Of a DNA stretch of 64,000 nt, positions 51,692 to 61,634 are shown piece by piece (the first letter of the stretch is position 1; each line of letters starts with the position of its first letter). The notes below the pieces were generated by a model that was not told the origin of the DNA, did not search any database, and worked only from the letters and a program-made list of their open reading frames with translations. A program made the translations under genes and the position numbers. Source of the DNA: Acidobacteriota bacterium (GTDB lineage Bacteria; Acidobacteriota; Vicinamibacteria; Vicinamibacterales; UBA2999); assembly GCA_947482665.1 (NCBI GenBank), contig CANKJK010000004.1, positions 1-64,000 on the forward strand. The letters are read 5' to 3'.

Positions 51692-52813
51692 ATGAATCCC
51701 GACACCCCGCCGCTCTTCGATACCGATGAGCTGGTGATCAACATGGGTCCCCAGCACCCGAGCACGCACGGCGTGCTGCGGGTCGTGCTCCGTCTCGACG
51801 GCGAGCGGGTGGTGGGGAGCGACGTGGTGATTGGCTACCTCCACCGTGGCATCGAGAAGCTCTGCGAGCATCGCGATTACGCGCAGATCGTGCTTATTAC
51901 GGACCGCATGGACTACGTCTCGGCCGCGACGAGCAACCTCGGCTACTGCGAGACGGTCGAGAAGCTGATGTCGGTCGAGGTGCCGCGGCGCGCGCAGTAT
52001 CTCCGCACTGTGCTCTCCGAGCTCCAGCGGATTGCGAGCCACTGCCTCTGGCTCGGGACGCACGCGATGGACATCGGCGCGATGACGGTGTTCCTCTACG
52101 CCTTCCGCGAACGGGAGCTCATCCTCGACCTCTTCGAGGAGTACTGCGGCGCGCGCCTGACCTACAACTCCATGCGGATCGGCGGGCTGCCGCAGGACAT
52201 TCCGCCCGGCTGGGACCGGAGGGTGCTGGCCTTCTGCGACATCATGGAGCGCAAGCTCGTCGAGTACGAGGCCCTGCTGACGGAGAACCGCATCTGGGTG
52301 AACCGGACGAAGGGCATTGGTGTCATCGACGGCGCCGAGGCCGTCGCGATCGGCCTCACCGGACCACCGCTGCGGGGTTCAGGCGTCCGGCGCGATGTCC
52401 GGAAAGACGAGCCCTACGCCGCCTACGCCGAGATGGCGTTTGACGTGCCGGTCGGGCAGGCCGGCGACACCTACGACCGATACCTGGTCCGCATCGAGGA
52501 GTTCCGGCAGTCCGTGCGCATCATCCGGCAGGCGATCGAGGGCGTGCCGGAGGGTCCATTCCTCGGCAAGGTGCCGCGCCTCATCAGGCCGCCGGCCGGC
52601 GAGACCTATCACGCGATCGAGTCGCCCAAGGGCGAACTGGGCTTCTTCATCGTCTCCGATGGCAAGTCGCTTGTGCCCTATCGATTCCGCGTGCGGCCGC
52701 CTTCCTTCTGCAACCTTCAGGCGCTGCCACGGTTGATTCAGGGCCACATGATGGCGGATGTGGTCGCCCTCATCGGGTCCATTGATGTCGTCATCGGCGA
52801 GGTGGATCGGTAG
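51692..52813 (+). CDS. nuoD: NADH-quinone oxidoreductase subunit D
   Basis: [54 protein letters not shown]. Confidence 0.98.
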   Translation: MNPDTPPLFDTDELVINMGPQHPSTHGVLRVVLRLDGERVVGSDVVIGYLHRGIEKLCEHRDYAQIVLITDRMDYVSAATSNLGYCETVEKLMSVEVPRRAQYLRTVLSELQRIASHCLWLGTHAMDIGAMTVFLYAFRERELILDLFEEYCGARLTYNSMRIGGLPQDIPPGWDRRVLAFCDIMERKLVEYEALLTENRIWVNRTKGIGVIDGAEAVAIGLTGPPLRGSGVRRDVRKDEPYAAYAEMAFDVPVGQAGDTYDRYLVRIEEFRQSVRIIRQAIEGVPEGPFLGKVPRLIRPPAGETYHAIESPKGELGFFIVSDGKSLVPYRFRVRPPSFCNLQALPRLIQGHMMADVVALIGSIDVVIGEVDR

Positions 52814-53832
52814 TGGTCGACCTCTACGTCATCCCGCTGCTCAAGATCCTTGTCACGCTGAACGCGACGCTGGTCGGCGTCACCTTCATGGTGCTGCTCG
52901 AGCGGAAGGTGATTGCGTGGACGCAGGCACGGCTCGGCCCGATGCGGGTCGGCCCGTGGGGGATGCTCCAGCCCATTGCCGATGTCATCAAGCTGATGGT
53001 CAAGGAGGACATCACGCCGACCAAGGCGGATCGGTGGGTGTTTACGCTGGCGCCGTTCATCGCGCTCATCCCGGCCCTCATCGTCTTTGCCGTGATTCCC
53101 TTCGGCTCGGCCGTTTCGATCTTCGGGACGCAGGTGACGCTGCAGGTCACCGACCTCAACGTGGGCCTGCTCTACATCGTCTCGGTCGCTTCGATCGGGG
53201 TCTACGGCATCATCCTCGCGGGCTGGTCCTCCAACAGCAAGTTTCCGCTTCTGGCCAGCCTGCGTGCGTCCGCGCAGCTCATCAGCTACGAAGTGGCCGT
53301 CACGATGACGCTGGTCAGCATGGTGGTGAGCGCCGGCACGCTGAGCATGCAGGGCATCGTCCAGGCGCAGCTCTCGCAGGGGGTCTGGTTCGCGTTTCTC
53401 CAGCCGCTCGCGCTCTTCATCTTCTTCGTGGGCGGCCTGGCCGAAACCAACCGCGCGCCATTCGACCTGTCGGAGGCGGAGCAGGAGCTGACCGGTGGGT
53501 TCCACACCGAGTACAGCGGCATGCGCTTCGCGCTGTTCTTCCTGGCCGAATACGCCAACATGATCGTCGTCTCCGCCGTGGCGACCACGCTCTTCCTTGG
53601 CGGATGGCTGCGGCCGTTCCCCTCCCTGGAGGCCCTCCGCTTTCTGGGCTACATCCCGGGGTGGTGCTGGTTCCTCATGAAGACGTTTGTCTTTCTCTAC
53701 GTCTTCCTCTGGGTGCGGGCGACGCTCCCGCGGTATCGCTACGATCAGCTCATGCGGCTTGGATGGAAGGTACTGATTCCGCTGGCCATGGCGAATCTGG
53801 TGATCACGGGCGTGCTCAAGGTACTGCTGTGA
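52813..53832 (+). CDS. nuoH: NADH-quinone oxidoreductase subunit H
   Basis: LERKVIAWTQARLGPMRVGPWGMLQPIADVIKLMVKED; AETNRAPFDLSEAEQELTGGFHTEYSGMRFALFFLAEY; GTG start. Confidence 0.98.
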   Translation: MVDLYVIPLLKILVTLNATLVGVTFMVLLERKVIAWTQARLGPMRVGPWGMLQPIADVIKLMVKEDITPTKADRWVFTLAPFIALIPALIVFAVIPFGSAVSIFGTQVTLQVTDLNVGLLYIVSVASIGVYGIILAGWSSNSKFPLLASLRASAQLISYEVAVTMTLVSMVVSAGTLSMQGIVQAQLSQGVWFAFLQPLALFIFFVGGLAETNRAPFDLSEAEQELTGGFHTEYSGMRFALFFLAEYANMIVVSAVATTLFLGGWLRPFPSLEALRFLGYIPGWCWFLMKTFVFLYVFLWVRATLPRYRYDQLMRLGWKVLIPLAMANLVITGVLKVLL

Positions 53833-54314
53833 TCTTTGCCATCCTGGCCACGCTGATTCTGGTCTTCGGCCTGCTCGTCGTCACGACGCGCAACACCGTC
53901 TACGGCATCCTGTATCTCGTCGCCGACTTCCTGGCGGTGGCGTTGCTCTACGCGTCGATGAACAGTCTGTTCGTCGCGGCGATCCAGGTGCTCGTCTATG
54001 CCGGCGGCATCGTGGTGCTCTATCTGTTTGTCGTCATGCTCGTGAAGCGGGGACCCGAGGGCGTGAAGGCGCCCGGCCGCCAGAACGCGCTCGGCGTGGC
54101 GCTCTCTGTCGCGGTGCTCGTCGAGCTGGCGAGCCTCGGCGTGTGGGCGGCGCTCCGGCCCGCGCGCGCCGCCGGTACGGCCGCCGGCATCGGCGCCATC
54201 GAGTCGGTGGGCACGGCGCTCTACAGCGACTATCTGATTCCCTTTGAAGTGGCGTCCGTCCTGCTGCTGGTGGCCATGGTCGGGGCGATCCTCCTCGCCA
54301 GGCGGGAGCTCTGA
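53829..54314 (+). CDS. nuoJ: NADH-quinone oxidoreductase subunit J
   Basis: TRNTVYGILYLVADFLAVALLYASMNSLFVAAIQVLVYAGGIVVLYLFVVML; GTG start overlapping nuoH stop. Confidence 0.95.
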   Translation: MIFAILATLILVFGLLVVTTRNTVYGILYLVADFLAVALLYASMNSLFVAAIQVLVYAGGIVVLYLFVVMLVKRGPEGVKAPGRQNALGVALSVAVLVELASLGVWAALRPARAAGTAAGIGAIESVGTALYSDYLIPFEVASVLLLVAMVGAILLARREL

Positions 54315-54317
54315 TCG

Positions 54318-54620
54318 ATGGCGACGACGACGCAGTATCTGGTGCTCTCCGCGACGCTCTTCATGATCGGCGTGGCCGGCGTGGTGTCGCGCCGTAACAT
54401 CATCGTGATCCTCATGTCGATTGAGCTGATGCTCAACGCCGTGAACATCAACCTGATGGCGTTTTCGCTCCGGTGGGGCAACACCACCGGCCAGGTCTTC
54501 ACGCTCTTCGTGATTGCGGTGGCCGCGGCCGAAGCGGCCGTGGGTCTCGGCATCATCCTGGCGCTGTACCGCAACCGCGACACGGTCAACGTGGACGAGA
54601 TGGACGTCCTCAAGTCGTGA
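54318..54620 (+). CDS. nuoK: NADH-quinone oxidoreductase subunit K
   Basis: [65 protein letters not shown]. Confidence 0.97.
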   Translation: MATTTQYLVLSATLFMIGVAGVVSRRNIIVILMSIELMLNAVNINLMAFSLRWGNTTGQVFTLFVIAVAAAEAAVGLGIILALYRNRDTVNVDEMDVLKS

Positions 54621-54628
54621 CCGGCGCG

Positions 54629-56701
54629 ATGCGGCTCATCTGGCTGGTTCCGTGCCTGCCCGCGCTCGGGGCGCTGGTCAACGGCCTGGCTGGCGTACGC
54701 CTGTTCAGCCGCCGGACGTCTGGCGCGATCGCCTGTACGGCCCTCCTGGCCGCCTTCGGGCTGTCCGCGGTGGCGTTCATCCAGCTGCTCGGTCTCTCCC
54801 CGGTATCGCGCGTAGTCGACGTCGTGCTCTGGACGTGGATTCCACGGATGCCGCTCCAGTTGACGAGCGCCACCCTCGGCAGCTTCTCGGTGCCGCTGGC
54901 CCTGCGCCTCGACGCGCTCTCCGCCGTGATGCTGCTGGTGGTGACCGGCATCGGGTCGGTCATCCACCTGTACGCCACGGCCTACATGGCCGAGGAGCCT
55001 CGGGGCGGGTATGCGCGGTTCTTTGCCTATCTGAATCTGTTCTGCGCCTTCATGCTCCTGCTCGTGCTGGGCAGCAACTTCTTGGTGATGTTCATCGGAT
55101 GGGAAGGCGTCGGGCTCGCGTCGTACCTCCTCATCGGCTTCTACTACGAGCGGCCGAGCGCCGCGGACGCGGGCAAGAAGGCGTTCCTCACCAATCGGGT
55201 CGGTGATTGGGGCCTGCTCCTGGGAATCCTCCTGGTCTTCGCCACGTTTGGCACCGTCGACTTCCGCGAGGTCGCGGCGATGGTGGCGGCCCTGCCCGCC
55301 GGGGCGCACGTGGGTGTTGTCTCCGCGATCTGCCTGCTCCTGTTCATCGGCGCGACCGGCAAGTCCGCGCAGGTGCCGCTCCATGTGTGGCTACCGGACG
55401 CGATGGAGGGCCCCACACCGGTCTCCGCGCTGATTCATGCGGCCACGATGGTGACGGCTGGCGTCTATCTGGTCGCGCGCAATGCCGTGCTCTTCTCGCA
55501 TGCGCCCCAGGTGATGACCGTCATCGCCGTCGTGGGCGTCGTGACGGCGCTCTTCGCGGCCACGATCGCGCTCGTTCAGCCGGACATCAAGCGGGTGCTG
55601 GCCTACTCCACGGTGTCGCAGCTCGGCTTCATGTTCACCGCGCTTGGCCTGGGCGGGTTTACGGCCGCCGTCTTCCATCTGGTGACGCACGCCTTCTTCA
55701 AGGCGCTGCTCTTTCTCGGCAGCGGCAGCGTCATCCACGCGCTGGGCGGGGAGCAGGACATGCGCCGCATGGGTGGCCTGCGCAAGTTCCTCCCGGTGAC
55801 CTACATGACGATGTTCGTCGGGGCACTCGCCATTGCCGGGATTCCGCCGCTCTCGGGCTTCTTCAGCAAGGACGAAATCCTCCTGCGGGCGTTTCTGTCG
55901 AACCGCGCCATCTGGGCGGTGGCCGTGCTGACCGCGCTGCTGACGGCGTTCTACATGTTCCGACTGATGGCCCTGACCTTCTTCGGTGAGTTCCGTGGCG
56001 CGCCGGCGGAGTCGCCGCTGCTGCTGGACGGCGAGGTGCCACACGCCCACGCGCCGCACGAAGCGCCGTCGATGATGACGGTGCCGCTGATGGTGCTTGC
56101 CGTGGGCGCCATTGCGGCGGGCTTCCTGGGCGTGCCTGCCGCGCTCTTCGGCCGAAATGCCTTCGAGCATTTCCTGCTTCCCGTCTTCACCTCGCCCGGA
56201 CACGCCGAGCTGGCCCACGCGGGCGCGCATGGCGTGTCTGTCGGCGGCGAAGTGGGACTCATGGCGCTCTCGGTCGTGGTCGCGGTCGCGGGGATCGCTC
56301 TGGCGCGGCGCTGGTATGTCGTGCACCCGGAGCGTGCCGGCGCGGTGGCGGCACAGTGGCCCCGCCTGCACCGCCTGCTGCTGCGGCGGTACTTCGTCGA
56401 TGAGTTCTACGGGGTGACCATCATCCGCGGGACGCTGGCATCCAGCCGCTGGCTCTGGCGGTTCGACACGGGGCTGGTCGATGGTCTGGTCAACGGGTCC
56501 GGAAAGCTGACGCTCATCACATCCTGGTTTTCCGGGCTGACGGACCGCACCGTGGTGGATGCGCTCGTGAATCTGCTCGGGCGGACGGTGGCGCAGGCCA
56601 GCGGCGTGGTGCGGAGTCTGCAGTCGGGCCTCGTCCAGAACTACGCGCTGCTGATGCTCTTCGGCATCTTCGCGTTCGTTACGCTCTACCTGTTCGTCTG
56701 A
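54629..56701 (+). CDS. nuoL: NADH-quinone oxidoreductase subunit L (possible GTG start at 54617)
   Basis: FIGWEGVGLASYLLIGFYYERPSAADAGKKAFLTNRVGDWGLLLG; LHVWLPDAMEGPTPVSALIHAATMVTAGVYLVAR. Confidence 0.97.
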   Translation: MRLIWLVPCLPALGALVNGLAGVRLFSRRTSGAIACTALLAAFGLSAVAFIQLLGLSPVSRVVDVVLWTWIPRMPLQLTSATLGSFSVPLALRLDALSAVMLLVVTGIGSVIHLYATAYMAEEPRGGYARFFAYLNLFCAFMLLLVLGSNFLVMFIGWEGVGLASYLLIGFYYERPSAADAGKKAFLTNRVGDWGLLLGILLVFATFGTVDFREVAAMVAALPAGAHVGVVSAICLLLFIGATGKSAQVPLHVWLPDAMEGPTPVSALIHAATMVTAGVYLVARNAVLFSHAPQVMTVIAVVGVVTALFAATIALVQPDIKRVLAYSTVSQLGFMFTALGLGGFTAAVFHLVTHAFFKALLFLGSGSVIHALGGEQDMRRMGGLRKFLPVTYMTMFVGALAIAGIPPLSGFFSKDEILLRAFLSNRAIWAVAVLTALLTAFYMFRLMALTFFGEFRGAPAESPLLLDGEVPHAHAPHEAPSMMTVPLMVLAVGAIAAGFLGVPAALFGRNAFEHFLLPVFTSPGHAELAHAGAHGVSVGGEVGLMALSVVVAVAGIALARRWYVVHPERAGAVAAQWPRLHRLLLRRYFVDEFYGVTIIRGTLASSRWLWRFDTGLVDGLVNGSGKLTLITSWFSGLTDRTVVDALVNLLGRTVAQASGVVRSLQSGLVQNYALLMLFGIFAFVTLYLFV

Positions 56702-56711
56702 GTAAGAGATC

Positions 56712-58454
56712 ATGGAAAACGCGTCGCACCTGCTCTCGCTGATTCTCTTCACGCCGCTCATCGGTGCCGTGGTGCTGTTGCTGCTCCCGAAGGCGGCGAC
56801 GACCGCCATCCGCGGAGTCGCCAACGTCTTCGCGCTGGCCGGATTCCTCGTCTCGGTGCCGCTCTGGTTCAGGCTCGATCAGACGACGGCGAACTACCAG
56901 TTTGTCGAGCGCTTCCGCTGGATTCCCTCGATCGGCGCCGAGTATCTGCTCGGCGTGGACGGGTTGAGCGCGCTGCTCGTGCTCCTGACGACGCTCATGG
57001 GCGCCATTGCGGTCGCCGCCTCATGGACGGCCATTACCGAGCGGGTGAAGGAGTACTACGTCTTCCTGCTCCTGCTGCAGACCGGCATGATCGGGGCGTT
57101 CGTCGCGCTGGACTTTCTGCTGTTCTTCCTCTTCTGGGAAGTGATGCTGGTGCCGATGTACTTCCTCATCGGCATCTGGGGCAGCGACAACCGGCTCTAT
57201 TCCGCCATCAAGTTCTTTCTCTACACGCTCGCGGGCAGTGTCGTGCTGCTGCTCGGGATTCTGACGCTCTACTTTGCCTTCCACGACGCGACCGGCGTCT
57301 ACACCTTCGACATCGCGCGCTACCAGACCTTCGCCTTTGCGCCGGCGCTTCAGTGGTGGGTGTTCCTGGCGTTCTTCCTTGGTTTCGCGATCAAGGTGCC
57401 GATGTTCCCGTTTCACACCTGGCTGCCGGATGCCCATACGGATGCCCCCACGGCCGCCTCGGTCATCCTGGCGGCTGTGCTGCTGAAGATGGGCACCTAC
57501 GGGTTCCTCCGCTTCAGCCTCCCGATGCTGCCGACGGCCACCCACGTGTTCCTGCCGCTCGTCGTGACCCTCGCGCTCATCGGCGTGATCTACGGCGCGC
57601 TCGTGGCGCTCGCCCAGAAGGACTGGAAGCGGCTCGTGGCCTATTCCTCGGTGAGCCACATGGCGATGGTGATGCTGGGCATGTTCGCGCTGAACCCGGT
57701 GGGCGTGACGGGCAGCATCATCCAGCAGCTCAATCACGGCATCTCCACGGGCGCGCTCTTCCTGCTGGTCGGTATCGTGTACGAGCGGCGGCACACGCGC
57801 GCCATCGCGGAATACGGCGGCCTCTCGAAGGTGATGCCGGTCTACGCGGCGATCTTCCTCTTCATGACGATGTCGTCGATCGGTCTTCCGGCCCTGAACG
57901 GGTTCATTGGTGAGCTGCTGATTCTGCAGGGCGTATTCGCGGTGAGCAAGGTGTGGGCGGGCGTGGCGGCGCTGGGCATCGTCCTCGGTGCGGCCTACAT
58001 GCTGTGGCTCTACCAGCGGACGATGTTCGGCCGGATCGAGCATCCAAAAAACGAGGACCTCGCGGATGTCGGCCCGCGTGAGTTCGCCACGTTCGTGCCG
58101 CTCATCATCCTGGCGATCTGGATCGGTCTCTATCCCGCGCCGTTCATCAACCGCCTGAACACCTCGGTCGCCCGTATCGTGACGCGCGTCAGTCCGCAGT
58201 ACGCGGATGTATTCAAGGCCGCGGGCATCGACTGTGGCGCGGGCGCGCCGCAGGCACCCGCCGTGGCTGCGGCGGGCGTGCCCTCCTTCGCCCCACCGCT
58301 CGCGTCGTCGGCACTCTCCGCGTCGTCCGCGGCCAGCGCCGTTCCGGCCACCTCCGGCGGCACCGCGCCGGCGGCTGGGGGCGGTCTTGGTGGGTTCGGC
58401 TCGGCGCCGTGTGCCGACCCGGCTGCGGCCGCTGGAGGCGAGACCCACAAGTGA
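56712..58454 (+). CDS. nuoM: NADH-quinone oxidoreductase subunit M with Ala/Pro/Gly/Ser-rich C-terminal extension
   Basis: FFLFWEVMLVPMYFLIGIWG; FHTWLPDAHTDAPTAASVILAAVLLKMGTYGFLRFSLPM; about 75-aa low-complexity C-terminus. Confidence 0.96.
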   Translation: MENASHLLSLILFTPLIGAVVLLLLPKAATTAIRGVANVFALAGFLVSVPLWFRLDQTTANYQFVERFRWIPSIGAEYLLGVDGLSALLVLLTTLMGAIAVAASWTAITERVKEYYVFLLLLQTGMIGAFVALDFLLFFLFWEVMLVPMYFLIGIWGSDNRLYSAIKFFLYTLAGSVVLLLGILTLYFAFHDATGVYTFDIARYQTFAFAPALQWWVFLAFFLGFAIKVPMFPFHTWLPDAHTDAPTAASVILAAVLLKMGTYGFLRFSLPMLPTATHVFLPLVVTLALIGVIYGALVALAQKDWKRLVAYSSVSHMAMVMLGMFALNPVGVTGSIIQQLNHGISTGALFLLVGIVYERRHTRAIAEYGGLSKVMPVYAAIFLFMTMSSIGLPALNGFIGELLILQGVFAVSKVWAGVAALGIVLGAAYMLWLYQRTMFGRIEHPKNEDLADVGPREFATFVPLIILAIWIGLYPAPFINRLNTSVARIVTRVSPQYADVFKAAGIDCGAGAPQAPAVAAAGVPSFAPPLASSALSASSAASAVPATSGGTAPAAGGGLGGFGSAPCADPAAAAGGETHK

Positions 58455-59926
58455 TGCCGGCCGGTTTCTCCCCGTCGGAGCTCGCCTACCTGCTGCCCGA
58501 GTTCGTCCTCACGCTGGGCGCGCTGCTCGTGCTGCTGGCCGACGCGTTCCTCTCCCGCGACCGTCGCGGGGCGGTGATCGGGCTGTCACTGGTGGTCCTG
58601 GCGGCGACCGGGGCCGCGCTGGCGTGGGTGGGCGCGCCGCATCAGACCATTGCGCGCGGGCTCCTCTCGATGGATGCCTTCGGACTTTTCTTCAAGGTGC
58701 TGGTGCTGGTGGCCGCCGCGCTGACGCTGCTCATGTCCGGGCCGTATCTCGCCGCGGAGGCGATGCCGGCCGGCGCCTACAGCTTCCTGGTGCTCGCGGC
58801 GACCCTCGGCATGTTCTTCATGGCCAGCGGCGTCGAGCTCATCACGATCTTCATCGGTCTTGAGACGATGGCCGTCGCCTTCTACATCCTGGCCGGGCTG
58901 CTCAAGCCCAATCCACGGTCGAACGAGGCGGCCGTGAAGTACTTCCTGCTCGGGGCTTTCTCACTCGGGATCCTGCTCTACGGGATGTCGCTGCTCTACG
59001 GGCTGACCGGGTCCACCAATCTGGGCACGATCGCGGCGGCCGTGGCCAATCCGGCGGCCGTCGGGCGTCCGCTGCTGCTCGTGGCCGTGATCCTCGTCGT
59101 GGCCGGGCTGGCCTTCAAGATCGCGGCGGTGCCGTTCCACATGTGGGCGCCGGACGTGTATGAAGGCGCGCCGACGCCCATCACCGCCTTTATCTCGGTC
59201 GGCTCCAAGGCGGCCTCCTTTGCGATGCTGCTCCGGATCGTGGTCCTGGGACTGCCGTCGATGGCGGAGGAGTGGCGCACGCTCTTCTACGTGTTGTCGG
59301 TCCTGTCGATGACGGCCGGCAACATCGCGGCGCTGACCCAGACGAACCTGAAGCGGATGCTGGCCTACTCGTCCATCGCCCATGCCGGGTATCTGCTGAT
59401 TGGCATCGTGGCCGCGACGCCCCGCGGCATCTCCGCGATGCTGATTTATCTCGCGGTCTACACGCTGATGCAGCTGGGCGCCTTCGGGATTCTCGTCCTG
59501 ATGCGCCGGGGCGACTCGGCGGGAGATGAGATCCAGGACCTGAACGGGCTGTTTCAGCGGCAGCCGGCAGCCGCCGTGGCGATGCTGGTGTTCCTGCTGT
59601 CGCTCGGCGGGATTCCCCCGACGGCCGGATTCATGGGCAAGTTCTGGCTCTTTGGCGCGGCCGTGGAGGCCGGGTATGTCTGGCTGGCCGTCGTGGCCGT
59701 CCTCAACAGCGTCGTCTCTCTCTACTACTACCTGCGGGTCGTGGTGGCGATGTGGACCCGTGAGCCCGAGGGTCTTGAACCGCGGATGCGGCCGGCGCTG
59801 GCCCTGACCCTGGCGCTCGCCCTGGCCGGCACCCTGGTCCTGGGCCTCTATCCCCGGCCCTTGTTTGACCTGGCCGAGACGTCCGCGAAGAGCCTGGGTT
59901 CGGCCGTCTGGGCCCCCAGCCGGTAG
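58454..59926 (+). CDS. nuoN: NADH-quinone oxidoreductase subunit N
   Basis: FIGLETMAVAFYILAGLLKPNPRSNEAAVKYFLLGAFSLGILLYG; VPFHMWAPDVYEGAPTPITAFISVGSKAASFA. Confidence 0.97.
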   Translation: MPAGFSPSELAYLLPEFVLTLGALLVLLADAFLSRDRRGAVIGLSLVVLAATGAALAWVGAPHQTIARGLLSMDAFGLFFKVLVLVAAALTLLMSGPYLAAEAMPAGAYSFLVLAATLGMFFMASGVELITIFIGLETMAVAFYILAGLLKPNPRSNEAAVKYFLLGAFSLGILLYGMSLLYGLTGSTNLGTIAAAVANPAAVGRPLLLVAVILVVAGLAFKIAAVPFHMWAPDVYEGAPTPITAFISVGSKAASFAMLLRIVVLGLPSMAEEWRTLFYVLSVLSMTAGNIAALTQTNLKRMLAYSSIAHAGYLLIGIVAATPRGISAMLIYLAVYTLMQLGAFGILVLMRRGDSAGDEIQDLNGLFQRQPAAAVAMLVFLLSLGGIPPTAGFMGKFWLFGAAVEAGYVWLAVVAVLNSVVSLYYYLRVVVAMWTREPEGLEPRMRPALALTLALALAGTLVLGLYPRPLFDLAETSAKSLGSAVWAPSR

Positions 59927-59931
59927 TAGCG

Positions 59932-59960
59932 GAGGGGATCCCTTACCCCTCTTTCTTGTT
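59932..59960 (+). terminator. Rho-independent terminator after nuoN
   Basis: GAGGGG-atccctta-CCCCTC followed by TTTCTTGTT. Confidence 0.65.
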
Positions 59961-59989
59961 ACAATTGAGCGTTTGCGCCGCACATAGTC

Positions 59990-60226
59990 ATGGCCCCCGA
60001 GTCGAAGTTTCCAGCGTGGCTTGGCCAGTCCAGTGCGGGCATTGAACTGGCCGGTGCGACGGCGGGCCTCGCGCTGGCCGGCTACTGGGTGGACGGCAAG
60101 TTCGGCACGAAGCCCTGGGGATTCCTGGTGGGCGTGTGCATCGGTCTCGTTGGCGGGCTCTACAACCTGGTGAAGGCCTCGCTTCAGGCGTCAAAGGACG
60201 CGAACCGGGCAGCCGGAGACCAGTAA
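59990..60226 (+). CDS. AtpZ/AtpI-family protein
   Basis: Two TM segments, SSAGIELAGATAGLALAGYWVDGKFGTKPWGFLVGVCIGLVGGLYNLVK; upstream of atpB. Confidence 0.85.
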   Translation: MAPESKFPAWLGQSSAGIELAGATAGLALAGYWVDGKFGTKPWGFLVGVCIGLVGGLYNLVKASLQASKDANRAAGDQ

Positions 60227-60600
60227 TGGGACGCTGGGGCCGCTTCGCGCGGTTCGCTGGGCTGTCAGCGGCGCTGTCGGTGGGGCTTGGCCTGCTGGGG
60301 TGGCCACTCACCACGCGGTGGGCTGGCGCGCCGGGGATTCCCGGCATGATGCTGGGCTGCGCGATCAGCTTCGTGGCGGCAGTCGCCGCAGGACTGATGG
60401 TGGCCGTCATGTCTGGCGAGACGCCGATGGACCGGATGAAGCGGGCGCTCCTCGCGATGCTGGTTCGGTTGGGTGTAGTGGTGGTGCTCGGCACGTTAGC
60501 CGTCGTGGACGGTCAGGTGGCGACGACACCGTTGTTGATCTGGATGGCAGTGGCCTACTCGGCGCTGCTTCCACTTGAAGTGAGATTCGCACTCGTATGA
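60226..60600 (+). CDS. ATP synthase subunit I-like membrane protein
   Basis: Four TM segments; MDRMKRALLAMLVRLGVVVVLG; between atpZ-like gene and atpB. Confidence 0.7.
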   Translation: MGRWGRFARFAGLSAALSVGLGLLGWPLTTRWAGAPGIPGMMLGCAISFVAAVAAGLMVAVMSGETPMDRMKRALLAMLVRLGVVVVLGTLAVVDGQVATTPLLIWMAVAYSALLPLEVRFALV

Positions 60601-61634
60601 GACAGGAACCGACGGGACACCAGGACGCTGCCCAGGGCGAGACGCACGAGGCGCCGGTGGCGGCTGAGAGCGGCGCACACGGTGCAGCGGCGGCGCATGC
60701 GGCAGCTGGCCACGAAGGCGCGGCCCCTCAAGGTGCCGCCCACGCGGCCGCGGGCGGCCGCGGCGGCGGCGAGCATGAAAGCCCGCTGACGCACGTCGTG
60801 CAGCATCCCCTCGTGCAGGTGCCGGCCGACCTCGGTTTCCTGACGCCCGAGGGTAAGCTCACGATTTTCTCCGATCAGATTTCGATGCTCGCGCTGGCGG
60901 GCATCCTGCTGCTCGCGCTCGTGCCGATGATTGTCCGCAAGCGCCGCAAGGCGGCGGGCGTCGACGGCATGGTGCCGACCGGTGCCCAGAACGGCATCGA
61001 GTTCCTCTGCCAGTACATCCGCGACGACATGGCGAAGCCGGTGCTCGGCGTGCACACCGACCGCTTCATCAAGTACATCTGGAGCCTCTTCTTCTTTCTG
61101 TTGACCGTGAACGTGCTGGGGCTGATTCCCATCCCGGCGGTGTCCAAACTCTTCGGTACGCACCTGGGCGGCACGGCGACCGGTAACGTGTGGCTCACCG
61201 CGACACTGGCGGTGATCACGCTCGGCATGATGGTCATCAACGGGCTCCGCTTCGGCGGCAAGGCCTACATCGCCCACTTCTGCCCGGGGCCGCTCGTCAT
61301 GGCGCCACTCCTGGTGCCGGTTGAGATCATCGGTCTGGTCGCGAAGGTGTTCGCACTGGCCGTTCGTCTGTTCGCCAACATGATTGCCGGCCACATCATG
61401 CTGGCCGTGCTGCTCTCGTTCGTCATGATGGCCGGCGCCAGCAGCGCCGGCATGGGCTATGGCATCGGCGCCATCGTCGTGGCGGCGAGCGTGGCCATCA
61501 ACCTGCTGGAACTGTTTGTCGCGTTCCTTCAGGCCTTCATCTTCACCTTCCTCTCGGTGCTCTTCATCGGGATGTCGGTCAACGTGCACCACGAGGATCA
61601 CGGCGAGCACGGACACGAAGCTGCGGCGCACTAA
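60597..61634 (+). CDS. atpB: F0F1 ATP synthase subunit a, His/Ala-rich N-terminal extension
   Basis: KVFALAVRLFANMIAGHIMLAVLLSFV; ELFVAFLQAFIFTFLSVLFIGMSV. Confidence 0.96.
   Translation: MRQEPTGHQDAAQGETHEAPVAAESGAHGAAAAHAAAGHEGAAPQGAAHAAAGGRGGGEHESPLTHVVQHPLVQVPADLGFLTPEGKLTIFSDQISMLALAGILLLALVPMIVRKRRKAAGVDGMVPTGAQNGIEFLCQYIRDDMAKPVLGVHTDRFIKYIWSLFFFLLTVNVLGLIPIPAVSKLFGTHLGGTATGNVWLTATLAVITLGMMVINGLRFGGKAYIAHFCPGPLVMAPLLVPVEIIGLVAKVFALAVRLFANMIAGHIMLAVLLSFVMMAGASSAGMGYGIGAIVVAASVAINLLELFVAFLQAFIFTFLSVLFIGMSVNVHHEDHGEHGHEAAAH

Noticed and set aside
52758-53828. Upstream part of the 518-aa ORF ending in nuoJ
   Set aside because: Out-of-frame read of nuoH; genuine nuoJ begins at GTG 53829.
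55391-58448. Long minus-strand ORFs opposite nuoL/nuoM
   Set aside because: Shadow ORFs of conserved complex I genes.
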